DNA from: Scylla paramamosain
Lineage: Eukaryota > Arthropoda > Malacostraca > Decapoda > Portunidae
DNA: 64,000 nucleotides
Assembly: GCF_035594125.1 (NCBI RefSeq)
Contig: NC_087155.1
Coordinates: 3,340,192 to 3,404,191 of the forward strand
Direction: 5' to 3'
Translations under genes and position numbers: made by a program
Notes under the pieces: generated by a model
Databases searched by the model: none
Seen by the model: the letters and a program-made list of their open reading frames with translations, nothing else
What the model was told of the DNA's origin: nothing
In this document: positions 1 through 12,155 of the stretch, piece after piece
Layout: each line of letters starts with the position of its first letter
Position numbering within the stretch: position 1 is the stretch's first letter

Positions 1-3000
1 ATATATATAGAGTAACAGAACAATATAACCAAAAATGGGTATTTTGACTGTAATTCAAATTGTTTGGTAACAGAAAATTAAAATACATGCAATGCATCTT
101 ATATGGTGAAAGGAAACCAGATTTTCAGTATTTATAAGCGTACCAGGCACCATAACTATAAAATCATGGAAAGCACCCTATTTAGAAAACAAAACAATAT
201 TATCAGAAACCTCTTTTTTCTGAGTTTTCGAGCTATCTACGTAAGAATATGCTGGAAAGCTGCGAAAACATTTTTTTTATGGAGAAATAGAATTACGTTA
301 TGAAAAACAAGTATTTTAAGCGTTTTTGAGCTTTTTACGTAGAAAAACGTCAAGATGCATGTAAAGAACCCTATATGGAAAAACGAAAAGTCCTTATGAG
401 AAATGTGATTTTGAGATAAACGTATGCTAAAACGTATGCTAAAACATACGCTAAAACGTATGAATAACATTCTATATGGAGAAAAGAACAACATTACCAA
501 AAAACGTGTATTTTGAATGTATTTCACATTCTTAGGTACAAAAACACGGAAAAGCATACAAAGCACCCTATACGATAATAGGAAATGAGATTTTCAGAAA
601 CGTGTCTTATCAGTGTTCTTTAGCATGCCACGCACCAAAACGATAAAAAGCATGGAAAGCACACTATATGGGAAAACAAAACAATATTACGAAAAAAAAG
701 TGTTTTTTTGAGTGTTTCCTAGCTACTTACGCACGAAAACGCTAAAACGCATGCAATAAACCCGTTATGGATATATATTATAACATTACCGAAAATGTGT
801 ATTTTGAGTGTTTTTGAGCTTGTTACATAGAAATATTCCAAAATGCATGCAAAATACTTTATATAAGGAAACGAAAACACATCAAGAGAAACGTGTATTA
901 TGAGAGTTTTTGAGCACCTTAGTTACCAACACTCTAAAACGTATGAATTGCGCTCTATATGGAGAAACTGAATATTACGCACACACACAAAAAAAAAAAA
1001 AAAAGTGTTTTGAGTTTTTATGAATGTTAGGTACCAACAACGCCAAATTGCATGCAAAGCCTTCAATATGGTAAACCGAAACTACATTACAACAAATGTG
1101 TCTTCTGACTGTTTTAAGTGTGTTAGGCACCAAAAGGTTTAAAAGCATGAAAAGCTACATTTATGGGAAAAGTGAAAAAAAAATGTATATATAAATAAGT
1201 TTTAAAGTGTTTTCTTCTTCTCACGTATAAAAACCCTAAAACGCATGCAAAACACCTTTATGGAGAAACAAAATAATTAAAAAAAAAGTATTTTGAGTGT
1301 TTTTTTTTAACTCGTCACGTACAAAAACGCCATATGCATGTAAATAACCATTTATGGAGAAAAGTAAAAAAAACATTACGAGAAACGTGTATCATGAATA
1401 TTTTTTAATCTCCATAGGTACCAAGACGGTAAAACGAATGGAGAAATTGAACAATATTACCAAAAACGTGTACTTTGAATATTTTTCAAAGTGTTAAATA
1501 GGTTCCAAAATAACAAAAGCATGCATAGCACCGTATATGCAGAATGGAATCGAGTTATCCAGAAACGTGTCTTTTAGTGTTTGTTAGCTTGGTAGGCACC
1601 AAAACGCTAAAAAGAATGTAAAGCACTTTATATGGGGAAACAAAACGACATTAACAAAAAAAAAAAAAAACATGTCTTTTGAGTGTTTTTGAGCTACTTA
1701 CGTTTCTAATTGATGAAATGCATGCAAAAAACCATTTATAGAGAAATACAATAAAAAAAACAGTTTATTTTGAATGGTTTTTGAGCTTTTTACATAGAAA
1801 ATGTCAAATGCATACAAAGTGTTCTATATGGGGATAGGAAAAGATTACAAGAAACGTGTATTATGAGAGTTTTTGAGCTTTTTAGGTACCAAAATTCTAA
1901 AACGCATTAATAGCACTCTATATGAAAGAAAAAAAAACTGAATGACATTACCAAAAATGAGTATTTTATGTATTTTACTTAGGTACCAAAACGCAAACAT
2001 GTATACAAAGCCTTCTAGATGGGGAAACCATACGATATTGCAAAAAAAAAACGTATCTTTTGAGTGTTTTTATTTATTACATTTTTTTTTTTTTTTTTTT
2101 TAGTGTTTAGCACCAAAACGTTAAAAAGCATGGAAACCCCCATATTTGGGAATAGGAAACAACATTACCAAAAACGAGTCTTTTGAGTGTTTTTTTTTTC
2201 ATGTAGAAAACAGTAAAACATGCAAAACACCATTCATTGCTAGACTGAAAAACATTACCGAAAATAAGTATTCTGGGTATTTTTGAGCTTTTTACGTTGA
2301 AAATCGCCAAAGCCCATGTAAAGTACCCTATATGGGGAGACGAAAAGACATCACGAGAAACTTGTATTATGAGTGTTTTTGAGCTTCTTAAGTAGCAAAA
2401 CGCAAAAACGCCTTAATAGCAGTCTATTTGTAGAAACAGAACAAGATTTCCGCAAACGTGTGTTTTGAGTTTTATCACATTGTTAGGTACTAAAATTACA
2501 AAATGCATGCAAATCTTGTGCTTTTCATGCCTTTTAACATTTTTGTGTCTAAACATGCAGAAAAAACACACACGTTTCTTGTAATGTCGTTTTGCATGCA
2601 TTTTACATGCAAAACGACATTACAAGAAACGTGTGTGTTTCTTTCTGCATGTTTAGACAAAAAAAAAATGTTAAAAGGCATGAAAAGCACCCTATTAGGA
2701 AAGAGAAAAAAAATATTACCAAAAATGTGACTTTTGAGTGATTTAAAGCTTTTTACGTTCCAAAACGCATGCGAAACATACTTTATGATGAAAGAGAATA
2801 ACATTACCAGAAACAGATACTTGGAGTGTTTTGATTTTATTATATACAAAAACGCCAAAATGCATGCAAAATACACTAACGAAACGAAAATACATAACGA
2901 GATGTGTATTATGAATTTTTTTTTTTTTTTTTGAGATTCTTTGTTATAAAATCTTAAAAGCGCAAGAATATCACTCTATATGGAGAAACAGAACATTACC

Positions 3001-4711
3001 AAAAAAAGTGTATTTTCAGTATACTTCACATTGTTAGGTACTAAAACGCCAAAAACCACTCTATATGTGGAAAAAATAAATAAATAAATAAGTAACTTGT
3101 CTTTTGAGTGTTTATGAGCGTGTTAGGCCCGAAAATGCTAAAAAAAAAAAAAAACATGGAAAGCTCTATATATAGAAAACAAAAAGAACCTTACCAAAAA
3201 CATGTCTTTTGAGTGTTTATGAGGTATGAAACGCTACAATGCAGGCTAGAAAAACCTTTACGGAAAAAAAGAATAACATTACAAGTATTTTGAGTGTTTT
3301 TTATCCCGTTACGTAAAAAAAAATAAGAACGGCAAAATGCATGCAAAATATGGAAAAACGAAAAAAAATTATGAGAAAAGTGTATTATTAGTGTTTTTGA
3401 TCTTTTTAGGTACCAAAACTCGAAAACGCACGAATAGCACTCTATATGGAGAAACAGAACAAAATTTACAAAAACGTGTATTTTAAGTGTATTTTACATT
3501 GTTAGGTACCAAACCACAAAAAGTGTTCGCAAAGAACCCTCTATGTGGAAGTGGAAAGAGATTTCCAGAAACATGTTCTTTGAGTATTTATAAGTGTGTT
3601 AGGCACTATATCACTATAAAGTATGAAAAGGAACCTATATTGGAAAACAAAAGAACACTACCAATAACGTATGTTTTCATTGTTTTTGAGCGACTTTCTT
3701 ACCAAAACGGTAAAACGCATGCAAAACACTCTTTATGGAAAAACAGAACAACATTATTAAAAACAAGTACAAATGTCAAACAAATGTCAAAACGCATACA
3801 AATAACTCTGTAAGAGGGAAACGAAAAGACATTACGATTATGATTTTTTTTCCCAGCTTTTTAGGTACCAAAATGCTAAAACCCATGAATTGCAGTGTAT
3901 ACGGAAAAAAAAAGAACATTACCAGGAAAGTGTATTTTCAGTGTATTTCACATTATTAGGTACAAAACTTACATAGATGTACGAAACACCTATATATATC
4001 TCCTATATAAGAGATGGATACAAAATTGCCAGAAACGTATCTTTTGAGTGTTTAGTAGCGTGTTTGGAACCAAAACGTATATGGGAAACCGTATTTGGGA
4101 AAACGCATGCAAAAAGAACCCTTATAGAGAAACAGTATAAAGCTTATCAAAAACGAGTATTTTGAGTGATTTGAATTTTATTACGTAGAAAAATGCCGAA
4201 ATGCATGCAAAGTACTATATATATGGAAACTAAAACACAACCAGAGACGTGTATTTTGAGTTTTTGAGCTTCTTTGTAACAAAAAGCGAAAAAGCGTTAA
4301 TAGCACACTGTCTGGATAAACAGAAGAACATTACCAGAAAAAAAAAAAAAGAAACACATTATAAGAGATGTGTATTTTGAGAATTCTGAATTTTTTGTAA
4401 GAAAAAGCAAAAAGGAGTTAATAGCACTCTGTTTGGAGGAAAGAACAACATTATCAGGAACGTGTATTTTTATTTTATTTTATTTTTATTTTTATTTTTT
4501 TTCTTTCACACTGTTAGGTACCGAATCTCCAAATGGAAACAAAGCCCCTGATATGGGTTAAGGAATGGACATTACATGAAACGTATCTTTTTAAGTGTTT
4601 TTTTTTTTTTTTTTGCATGTTAGGCACATAAACTCTAAAAAGCATAAAAAGTACCAAATATGGAAATAGAAAACATTACCAAAAAAACGTGTTTATTGAG
4701 TATTTCTTAGC
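1..4711 (+). repeat. Higher-order satellite array, block 1 (forward)
   Basis: Degenerate tandem satellite of ~96-bp monomers. Every monomer shares TACCAAAACGCTAAAA, then GCATG, CCTATATGG, GAAAC, ACATTACC and a closing AAAACGTGT. Five monomer types recur in order: S1 (GAGCGTGTTAGGCACC, then AAAAAGCATGGAAAGC), S2 (GAGCTACTTACGTACC, then AAAACACCCTTTATGG), S3 (GAGCTTGTTACGTAGA, then GCAAAGTACCCTATATGG), S4 (GAGCTTCTTAGGTACC, then GAATAGCACTCTATATGG) and S5 (CACATTGTTAGGTACC, then GCAAAGCACCCTATATGG). S1 recurs near 115, 580, 1090, 1560, 2050, 3090, 3560, 4030 and 4580, a period of about 480 bp. Copies are strongly diverged, with indels and poly-A expansions. Short open frames in it are chance and no gene is seen. 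Confidence 0.88.
2518..2690. repeat. Near-perfect inverted repeat inside the satellite
   Basis: The left arm 2518-2598 and right arm 2606-2690 are reverse complements with only a few mismatches and a small poly-A indel, separated by about 7 bases. The core pairs GTCGTTTTGCATG (2586-2598) with CATGCAAAACGAC (2606-2618), and the outer ends pair GTGCTTTTCATGC with GCATGAAAAGCAC. It spans most of one satellite monomer, so it looks like a head-to-head fold-back duplication. A single strand could form a long hairpin. Confidence 0.9.
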
Positions 4712-4720
4712 TTTTTTTTT

Positions 4721-5233
4721 TTATGTACGAGGGACACTGGTCAAGGGCAAGAAAAATAGAAAAATAAAAAAATGCCCACTGAAATGGCAGTCCCATAAAA
4801 GAGTCAAAGCAGTAGTCAAAAAACTGATGGATAAGTGTCTTGAAACCTCCCTCTTGAAGGAATTCAAGTCATAGGAAGGTGGAAATACGGAAGCAGGCAG
4901 GGAGTTCCAGAGTTTAAAAGAGAAAGTGATGAATGATTGAGAATACTGGTTAACTCTTGCGTTAGAGAGGTGGACAATATAAGGGTGAGAGAAACAAGAA
5001 AGTCTTGTGCAGCGAGGCCGCGGGAGGAGGGGAGGCATGGAATTAGCAAGATCAGAAGAGCAGTTACCATGAAAATAGCGGTAGAAGACAGCTAGAGATG
5101 CAACATTGCGGCGGTTAGAGAGAGGCTGAAGACAGCCAGTTAGAGGAGAGGAGTTGATGAGACGAAAAGCTTTTGATTCCACCCTGTCTAGAAGAGCAGT
5201 ATGAGTGGAATCCCCCCCAGACATGTGAAGCAT
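4721..5233 (-). pseudogene. LINE copy A, C-terminal domain
   Basis: A 170-codon open stretch encoding the post-RT C-terminal region of the LINE polyprotein. It contains SSPLTGCLQPLSNRRNVASL, then FYRYFHGNCSSDL, and ends in [13 protein letters not shown]. The same peptide signature appears in the other copies of this family in the window (47.7-48.9, 51.5-51.7, 52.1-52.5 and 54.7-55.1 kb), which marks it as family coding sequence and not a chance frame. It is separated by frameshifts from the upstream RT pieces, so the polyprotein is not translatable as one chain. Confidence 0.7.
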
Positions 5234-5269
5234 ACTCCATACATGGACGGATAAGGCCCTTCCACAGAG

Positions 5270-6886
5270 TTAGCAGCTGGGGGGTGGAGGTGAGAAAAAC
5301 TGGCGGAGACGTCTCAGGACACCTAACTTCATAGAAGCTGTTTTAGCTAGAGATGAGATGTGAAGTTTCCAGTTCAGATTATAAGTAAAGGACAGACCGA
5401 GGATGGTCAGTGTAGAAGAGGAGGACAGTTGAGTGTCATTGAAGAAGAGAGGATAGTTGTCTGTAAGGTTGTGTCGAGATGATAGATGGAGGAATTGAGT
5501 TTTTGAGGCATTGAACAATACCAAGTTTGCTCTGCCCCAATCATAAATTTTAGAAAGATCAGAAGTCAAGCGTTCTGTGGCTTCCCTACGTGAAATGTTT
5601 ACTTACTGAAGGGTTGGACGTCTATGAAAAGACGTGGAAAAGTGCAGGGTGGTATCATCAGCGTAGGAGTGGATAGGACAAGAAGTTTGATTTAGAAGAT
5701 CATTAATGAATAATAAGAAGAGAGTGGCTGACAGGACAGAACCCTGAGGAACACCACTGTTAATAGATTTAGGAGAAGAACAGTGACCGTCTAGCACAGG
5801 AGCAATAGGACGGTCAGAAAAGAAACTTGAGATGAAGTTACAGAGAGAAGGATAGAAGCCGTAGGAGGGTAGTTTGGAAATCAAAGCTTTGTGTCAGACT
5901 CTTTCAAAAGCTTTTGATATGTCCAAGGCAACAGCAAAAATTTCTAAAAGAGGATGACCAAGACTCAGTAAGGAAAGCCAGAAGATCACCAGTAGAGCGG
6001 CCTTGACGGAACCCATACTGGCGATCAGATAGAAGGTTGTGAAGTGATAGATGTGAAGTGATAGATAGGCAGGAAATTAAAGGAATAGGACGGTAGTTTG
6101 AGGGATTAGAACGGTCACCCTTTTTAGGAACAGGCTGAATGTAGGCAAAATTCCAGCAAGAAGGAAAGGTAGATGTTGACAGACAGAGCTGAAAGAGTTT
6201 GATTAGGCAAGGTGCAAGCACGGAGGCACAGTTTCGGAGAACAATAGGAGGGACCCCATCAGGTCCATAAGCCTTCAGAGGATTTAGGCCAGCGAGGGCA
6301 TGGAAAACATCATTGCGAAGAATTTTAATAGGTAGCATGAAATAGTCAGAGGGTGGAGGAGAGGTAGGAACAAGCCCAGAATCGTCCAAGGTAGTGTTTT
6401 TAGCAAAGGTTTGAGTGAAGAGTTCAGCTTTAGAAATAGATGTGATAGCAGTGGTGCCATCTGGCTGAAATAAAAGAGGGGAAGAAGAAGAAGCAAAGTT
6501 ATTGGAGATATTTTTGGCTAGATGCCAGAAGTCACGAGGGGAGTTAGATCTTGAACGGTTTTGACACTTTCTGTTAATGAAGGAGTTTTTGGCTAGTTGT
6601 AGAACAGACTTGGCATGGTTCCGGGCAGAAATATAAAGTGCATAGATTCTGATGATGGAAGGCTTAAGTACCTTTTGTGGGCCACCTCTCTATCATGTAT
6701 AGCACGATAACAAGCTGTCTTAAACCGAGGTTTGGAAGGTTTAGGTCGAGAAAAAGAGTGAGGAATGTGCGCCTCCATGCCAGACACTATCACCTCTGTT
6801 ATGCGCTCATTACACAAAGACGGGTATCTGACAAGGAAGCAGTAGTCATTCCAAGGAAAATCAGCAAAATACCTCCTCAGGTCCAC
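5270..6886 (-). pseudogene. LINE copy A, reverse transcriptase region (frameshifted)
   Basis: Successive minus-strand pieces in different frames (6886-6593, 6496-6284, 6389-5904, 5884-5603, 5569-5270) read through a LINE RT. KAYGPDGVPPIVLRNC and PVPKKGDRSNPSNYRPIPLI are the fingers motifs, GVPQGSVLSATLFLLFINDL is the palm B region, and HSYADDTTLHF carries the catalytic ADD. Relative to the copy at 52.8-53.7 kb it has lost a segment near 6030-6075, where a 14-bp motif is duplicated instead, consistent with slippage. At least four frame changes make it inactive. Confidence 0.82.
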
Positions 6887-7038
6887 TCAACTAGTAGAGG
6901 CAAAACGCCAGAGGCACCTTCGCTTAGGGGGATCCTTAGGAGGGATTGGAGCGATAGGACAAGATACAGATATGAAATTGTGATCGGAGGAGCCCAACGG
7001 AGAAGAAAGGGTGACAGCATAAGCAGAAGAATTAGAGG

Positions 7039-7760
7039 TCAGAAAAATTCAAGAATGTTGGGCGTATCTCCAAGACGGTCAGGAATACGAGTAGGGTGTT
7101 GCACCAATTTCTCTAGGTCGTGGAGGATAGCAAAGTTGAAGGCTATTTCACCAGGATGGTCAGTGAAGGGAGAGGAAAGCCAAAGCTGGTGGTGAACATT
7201 AAAGTCTCCAAGAATGGAGATCTCTGCAAAAGGGAAGAGGGTCAGAATGTGTTCCACTTTGGAAGTTAAGTAGTCAAAAAATTTCTTATAGTCAGAGGAA
7301 TTAGGTGAGAGGTATACAGCACAGATAAATTTAGTTTGAGAGTGAATCTGAAGTCGTAGCCAAATGGTGGAAAACTCGGAAGATTCAAGAGCGTGGGTAC
7401 GAGAGCAGGTTAAGTCATTGCGCACATAAACGCAACATCCAGCTTTGGATTGAAAATAAGGATAAAGTAGGAGGGAACAGATAAAGGGGCTACTGTCAGT
7501 TGCCTCAGACACCTGAGTTTCAGTGATGAAAAGAAGATGAGGTTCAGAAGAGGAGAGGTGGTGTTCTACAGAGTGAAAATTAGATCTTAGACCTCGAATG
7601 TTACCGAAGTTAATGAAGAAAACGTTGAAGGGGGTGTCAAGACACTTAGGGTCGTCGACAGAAAGGCAGTCCGACCTGGGGACATTTATGGTCCCCTCCC
7701 CAGATGGGGGACTCCGAGACTGGTGTAGGAGTCGCCATGATAATTTTGAAATTTTTGAGT
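7039..7760 (-). pseudogene. LINE copy A, APE-type endonuclease domain
   Basis: The open frame encodes the N-terminal endonuclease of the LINE polyprotein. [20 protein letters not shown] matches the N-terminal active-site strand, LLFITETQ carries the catalytic glutamate, and [13 protein letters not shown] carries the catalytic GDFN. The frame ends at [11 protein letters not shown], before the SDH motif expected in this family, so it is broken there. The APE domain would nick target DNA for target-primed reverse transcription. The ATG upstream at 7815 lies at the truncated 5' junction and is unlikely to be the native start. Confidence 0.8.
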
Positions 7761-7863
7761 GAAGGGTGTGTGTGTTATTAGGTGCTTGTAGTTTTGTGTG
7801 GAGGATAATACACATGCAAGATGACCTTTATGGAGAAACAGAATAACATTACCAAAATCAAGT

Positions 7864-7865
<2 letters not shown>

Positions 7866-7930
<65 letters not shown>
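7866..7930. repeat. (GT)n microsatellite in satellite
   Basis: An almost pure GT run of about 65 bp with one TATG interruption. It lies at the point where a satellite monomer would carry GTGT before its GAGTG motif, so it probably grew from that seed. Confidence 0.95.
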
Positions 7931-10900
7931 TTTAGCTTCTCATGTACAAAAACACCTGTAAACGAAAGTACATTACGAGAAAAGTGTATGAATACCACTC
8001 TATATGGAATAATAGGACAACATTACTAAAAATGTTTATTTTGAGTGTATATCTCATTCCTAAGTATCATAACGCCATAATGCAGGCAAAGCACCCTATA
8101 TGGGGAAAGGAAACGAGATTGCGAGAAACTTGTCTTTTGTGTATTTATGAGTGTGGTAGGTACCATAACGCTTAAAAAAACGTATGAAAAGCAAACTATA
8201 TGGTAAAACAAAATAAAATTACAAAAAAAAAACATCCTTTAAGAGTTTTTGAGCTACTTACGTAACAAAACGATAAAATGCTTGTAAAACACACTTCATG
8301 GAGAAACTGAAAACATTACCAAAAACAAGTATTTAAGCGTTTTTTAAGATCATTGCGTAGAAGAACACCAAAGTGCATACAAATTACACTATATGGGGGA
8401 ACGAAAAGATATTAATGGAAACGTGTATTTTGAATTTTTTTTTTTAACCTCTTAGGTAACTAAACTCTAAAATGCTTAAAGGGCACTCTAAATGGAGAAA
8501 CAAAACATTAGCGAAGAAACATCATTACCGAAACGTATGTTTGGAGTGTATTTCATATTTTAGGTACCAAAATGCTAAAATGCATGCAAAGCACCCAATA
8601 TGGGAAAAGGAAACGAGATTTCCCCAACAAAAAAAGTGTTTTTCTAAGTGTTTATATGCTGCTAGGAACTAAAGCGCTAAAGGGCATGGAAAGCACCCTA
8701 TATGGGAAAACAAAATAACATTACCGAAAACGTGCCTTTTTTAGTGTTTTTGGAGCTAATTACGTACGAAAAAGCTAGAACGCTTGCAGGAACACAATAA
8801 CTTATAAAAAAAAACATATTTTGAGTTACAAAATGTAAACAAAGTATTCCATATGGGGAAACGTAAAAACATTTTAAAAAACGTGTCTTCTGAAAATTTT
8901 TTGAGCTTCTTAGGTACCAAAATAGGTACAAAAAAAAAAAAACGCATGAATAGCACTCTATATGATGAAACATTGCAGAAAACGTTTCTTTTCAGTGTTT
9001 TTGAGCTTCTTAAGTACCAAAACGCTAAAACACTTGCAAAATACCCTTTATTGCTAAACAAAATAGCTTTACAAAAGCCAGTCTTCTGAGTGCTTTTGAG
9101 ATTATTACGTTGAAAAAATGCCAACAAAATATGCATAGTACCATGTATGGGGAAAAATAAAAATGCGCAAAGCGTGTGTTATGATTTTTTTTTTTTTTCA
9201 GCTTCTTAGGTACCAAAACGCGAAAAAGTTAATACCGCTCCATATGGAGAAACAAAACGTGTATTTTAAGTGGTTTTCACATTGTTAGTTACCAAAACGC
9301 CAAATTCCATGCATATCGGGACACAAAACAACATTGCAAGACGTTGCTTCTGAGTGTTTTTCTACATATTAAGCACGAAAACGCTAAAAAGAATGAAAAG
9401 CGCTCTATATGGAAATGAAAAAAAACAACAACAATACCAAAAACGTGTCTTTAGAGTGTTTTTAAGCTTCTTACGTACCAAAACGCTAAAGAGAAACATA
9501 ATAACATTAGCATAAACAATTATTTTGAGTGTTTTTTTTAGTATGTTAAGTAGATAAACGCCAAAATTGAATGAAAATACACTAAATAGGAAAACGCAAG
9601 GACAGTACATGAAACGTGTATGATGAATGTTTTTGAGATACTGAGGTACCAAAACGCGAAAGTGCGTTATAAAGAAACAATATTACCAAAAACGAGTATT
9701 TTGTGTGTTTTTCTCAAAATGGGCAAAGGAAACAAGATTTAAAAAAAAAATAATGTTTATGAGCGTGCTCAGCACTAAAATGCTATAAAGCATGAAAAGC
9801 ACCCTATATGGAAAAAAACAAAATAACATTACCATAAACGTTTCTCTTGGGTGTTTTTGTGCTAATTTCATACGAAAACGATAAAACACTTGCAAAACAC
9901 TTTATGGAGAAACACAATAACTTTACCAAAAACGGGTATTTTGTGTGTTTTTGTGTTTGCTAGGTAGAAAAATACCAATACAAAGTATTCTATATGAAGA
10001 AACGAAAAGACATTACGAGAAACGTGTATTATGAGAGTTTTTGTGTTTCTAAAGTACCAAAAAGCTAAATCACAGAAATAGCACTGTATATGGAAAAAAA
10101 GAAAAACATTATCATAAACGTGTGTTTTGAGAGTTTTCACATTTTTAGGTACCAAAACGCCAAAAAAGCATGAAGAACACCATATATAGGAAAAGAAGCG
10201 ATATTTCCAAAAACGTTACTTTTGGGTGTTTATGAGCGTGTCAGGAAACAAGACAGTAAGAAGCATGAAAAACACCCTAAATGAGAGAGAGAGAGAGAGA
10301 AAAAAAAAAACAGTAATATTACCAAAAAACGTGTCTTTTGAGTTTTTTTGTTTTTGTTTTAGCTACTTACCAAAACGCTAAAAAACATGTAATACACTTT
10401 TCTTTATGGAGAAACACAATAACATTATCAGAAACAAGTATTTTGACTGTTTTTGAGCCTGTTATTTACAAAAATACCGAAGTGAATGGAAAGTACCTTA
10501 TATGAGGGAACGAAAAGACTTTACGAGAAACAGGTATTATGAGTATTTTTGAGCTTCATAGAACTAAAATGCTAAAAGGCACGAATAGCACTTACGAAAA
10601 ACTTGTTTTTTTTCAATGTTTTTACAGCGTTAGGTACCAAAACTCCAAAATGCATGCAGAGCCTCCCATATAAGAAAACCAAACGACATTACCATAAACG
10701 TAACTTTTGAATGTTTTTGAGTGTGTCAGACACATAAACGCTGAAAAGCATGGAAATCACTCAATATGGTTATAGAAAGACACATTACGAAAACCGTTTC
10801 TTTTCAGTGTTTTTTTTTTATTTCTTACGTACCAAAACACTAATACGCAACCAAAATACTATTTACGGCTAAACAGAATAACATTACCAAAATTAAATAT

Positions 10901-11684
10901 TCTTACTTTTTTTTTATCTTCTTACGTTGAAAAAGGGACAAAATATATGCAAATTCCATTATATGAGGAAAAAAAGACACGTGTATTATAAGAAATGTGT
11001 ATTATAAATGTTTTTTTAGCTTCTTGGTTATGCGAATTTTTATTAATATATGGAGAAACAGAAAAACATTCCCAAAGACGTGTATTTTGAGTGTATCTTT
11101 TTTTTTTTGATAGATACCAAAACGCAAAAATTAATTGAAAGCCCTTTATGTGGGAAAAGAAGCGACATATAAGAACTTATCTTTTGAGTGTGTTTTTGAA
11201 TGTTAGGCACTAAAACGCTAAAAAGCATAAAAAACACTCTATATGGCAATGGAAAAAAAAATGTGTCTTTTAAGTGTTTTTTTCAGCTTCTTACGTACAC
11301 AAACGATGAAATGCAGAGAAACACCCTTTATAGAGAAAAAAAAATACTAATAATATTACCAAAAACAAGTATTTTGAGTTTTTTAGATTTTACGTATAAA
11401 AACGCCAAAAACCATGCAAAACACAGTATAGAAGGAAGCGAAAGAAAATTATTAGAGGCGTATACTATGAGTGATTTTGAGCTTCTTAGATTCAAAATGC
11501 TAAAAAATATAAATAGCACTCCATATGGAGAAAAGGAACAGCACGGCCAAATAGGTGTGTTTTAGTGTTTGTACATGGTTAGGTACCAAATCGACACAAT
11601 GCATGGAAAGCTTCCTATATGGGGAAAAAAACATTACCAGCAATGTGTCTTTTGAGTGTTTTTAGTGTGTTAGGCACCAAAACG

Positions 11685-11686
<2 letters not shown>

Positions 11687-11731
<45 letters not shown>
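11687..11731. repeat. Poly(A) expansion in an S1 monomer
   Basis: About 45 consecutive A residues directly after CACCAAAACGCT, which is the A5 position of the S1 monomer (normally GCTAAAAAGCATGG). Satellite sequence resumes with a GAAAGTACCCTATATGGG-like segment. Confidence 0.9.
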
Positions 11732-11733
<2 letters not shown>

Positions 11734-12044
11734 TAGAAAGTACCCTATATGGGAAAAACAAATGACCAAAAACGACTTTTGTGTGTTTTTGAGCTATTAA
11801 TGTATCAATACGCTAAAACGCAGGCGAAACACTCTTTATAGAGAAACATTACTAAAAAGACATATTTTAAGTGTTTTGGAGCTTTTTACATAGAAAAACA
11901 TCAAAATGCATGCAAAGTATTATGTATGGGGAATGAAAAACGCATTACGAGAAATGTATTTTATAAGTGTTTTTGAGATTCTTATGTAGAAAAACGTGAA
12001 AACGCGTTAATAGTAATCTATATGGAGAAACAAAACAACATTAG

Positions 12045-12155
<111 letters not shown>

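Larger units (their letters stand above)
4712..7804 (-). mobile_element. APE-type LINE, copy A (5'-truncated, decayed)
   Basis: A minus-strand non-LTR retrotransposon inserted in the satellite. Its 3' end is the T-run at about 4712-4722 (a poly-A tail on the minus strand), followed by the family's terminal motif ATGTACGAGGGACACTGG. It is cut at its 5' end near 7804, because a related copy ending near 55668 continues about 180 bp further. Endonuclease, reverse transcriptase and C-terminal regions are all present in order but broken by frameshifts and stops. No clean target duplication is visible, and about 25 bp of satellite seems lost at the insertion point. I place it in the I/Jockey-like APE LINE group without a firm clade. 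Confidence 0.85.

Noticed and set aside
1..4711. Dozens of 60-130 codon open frames in the satellite
   Set aside because: They follow monomer phase, have biased AT-rich composition and no recognisable domain.
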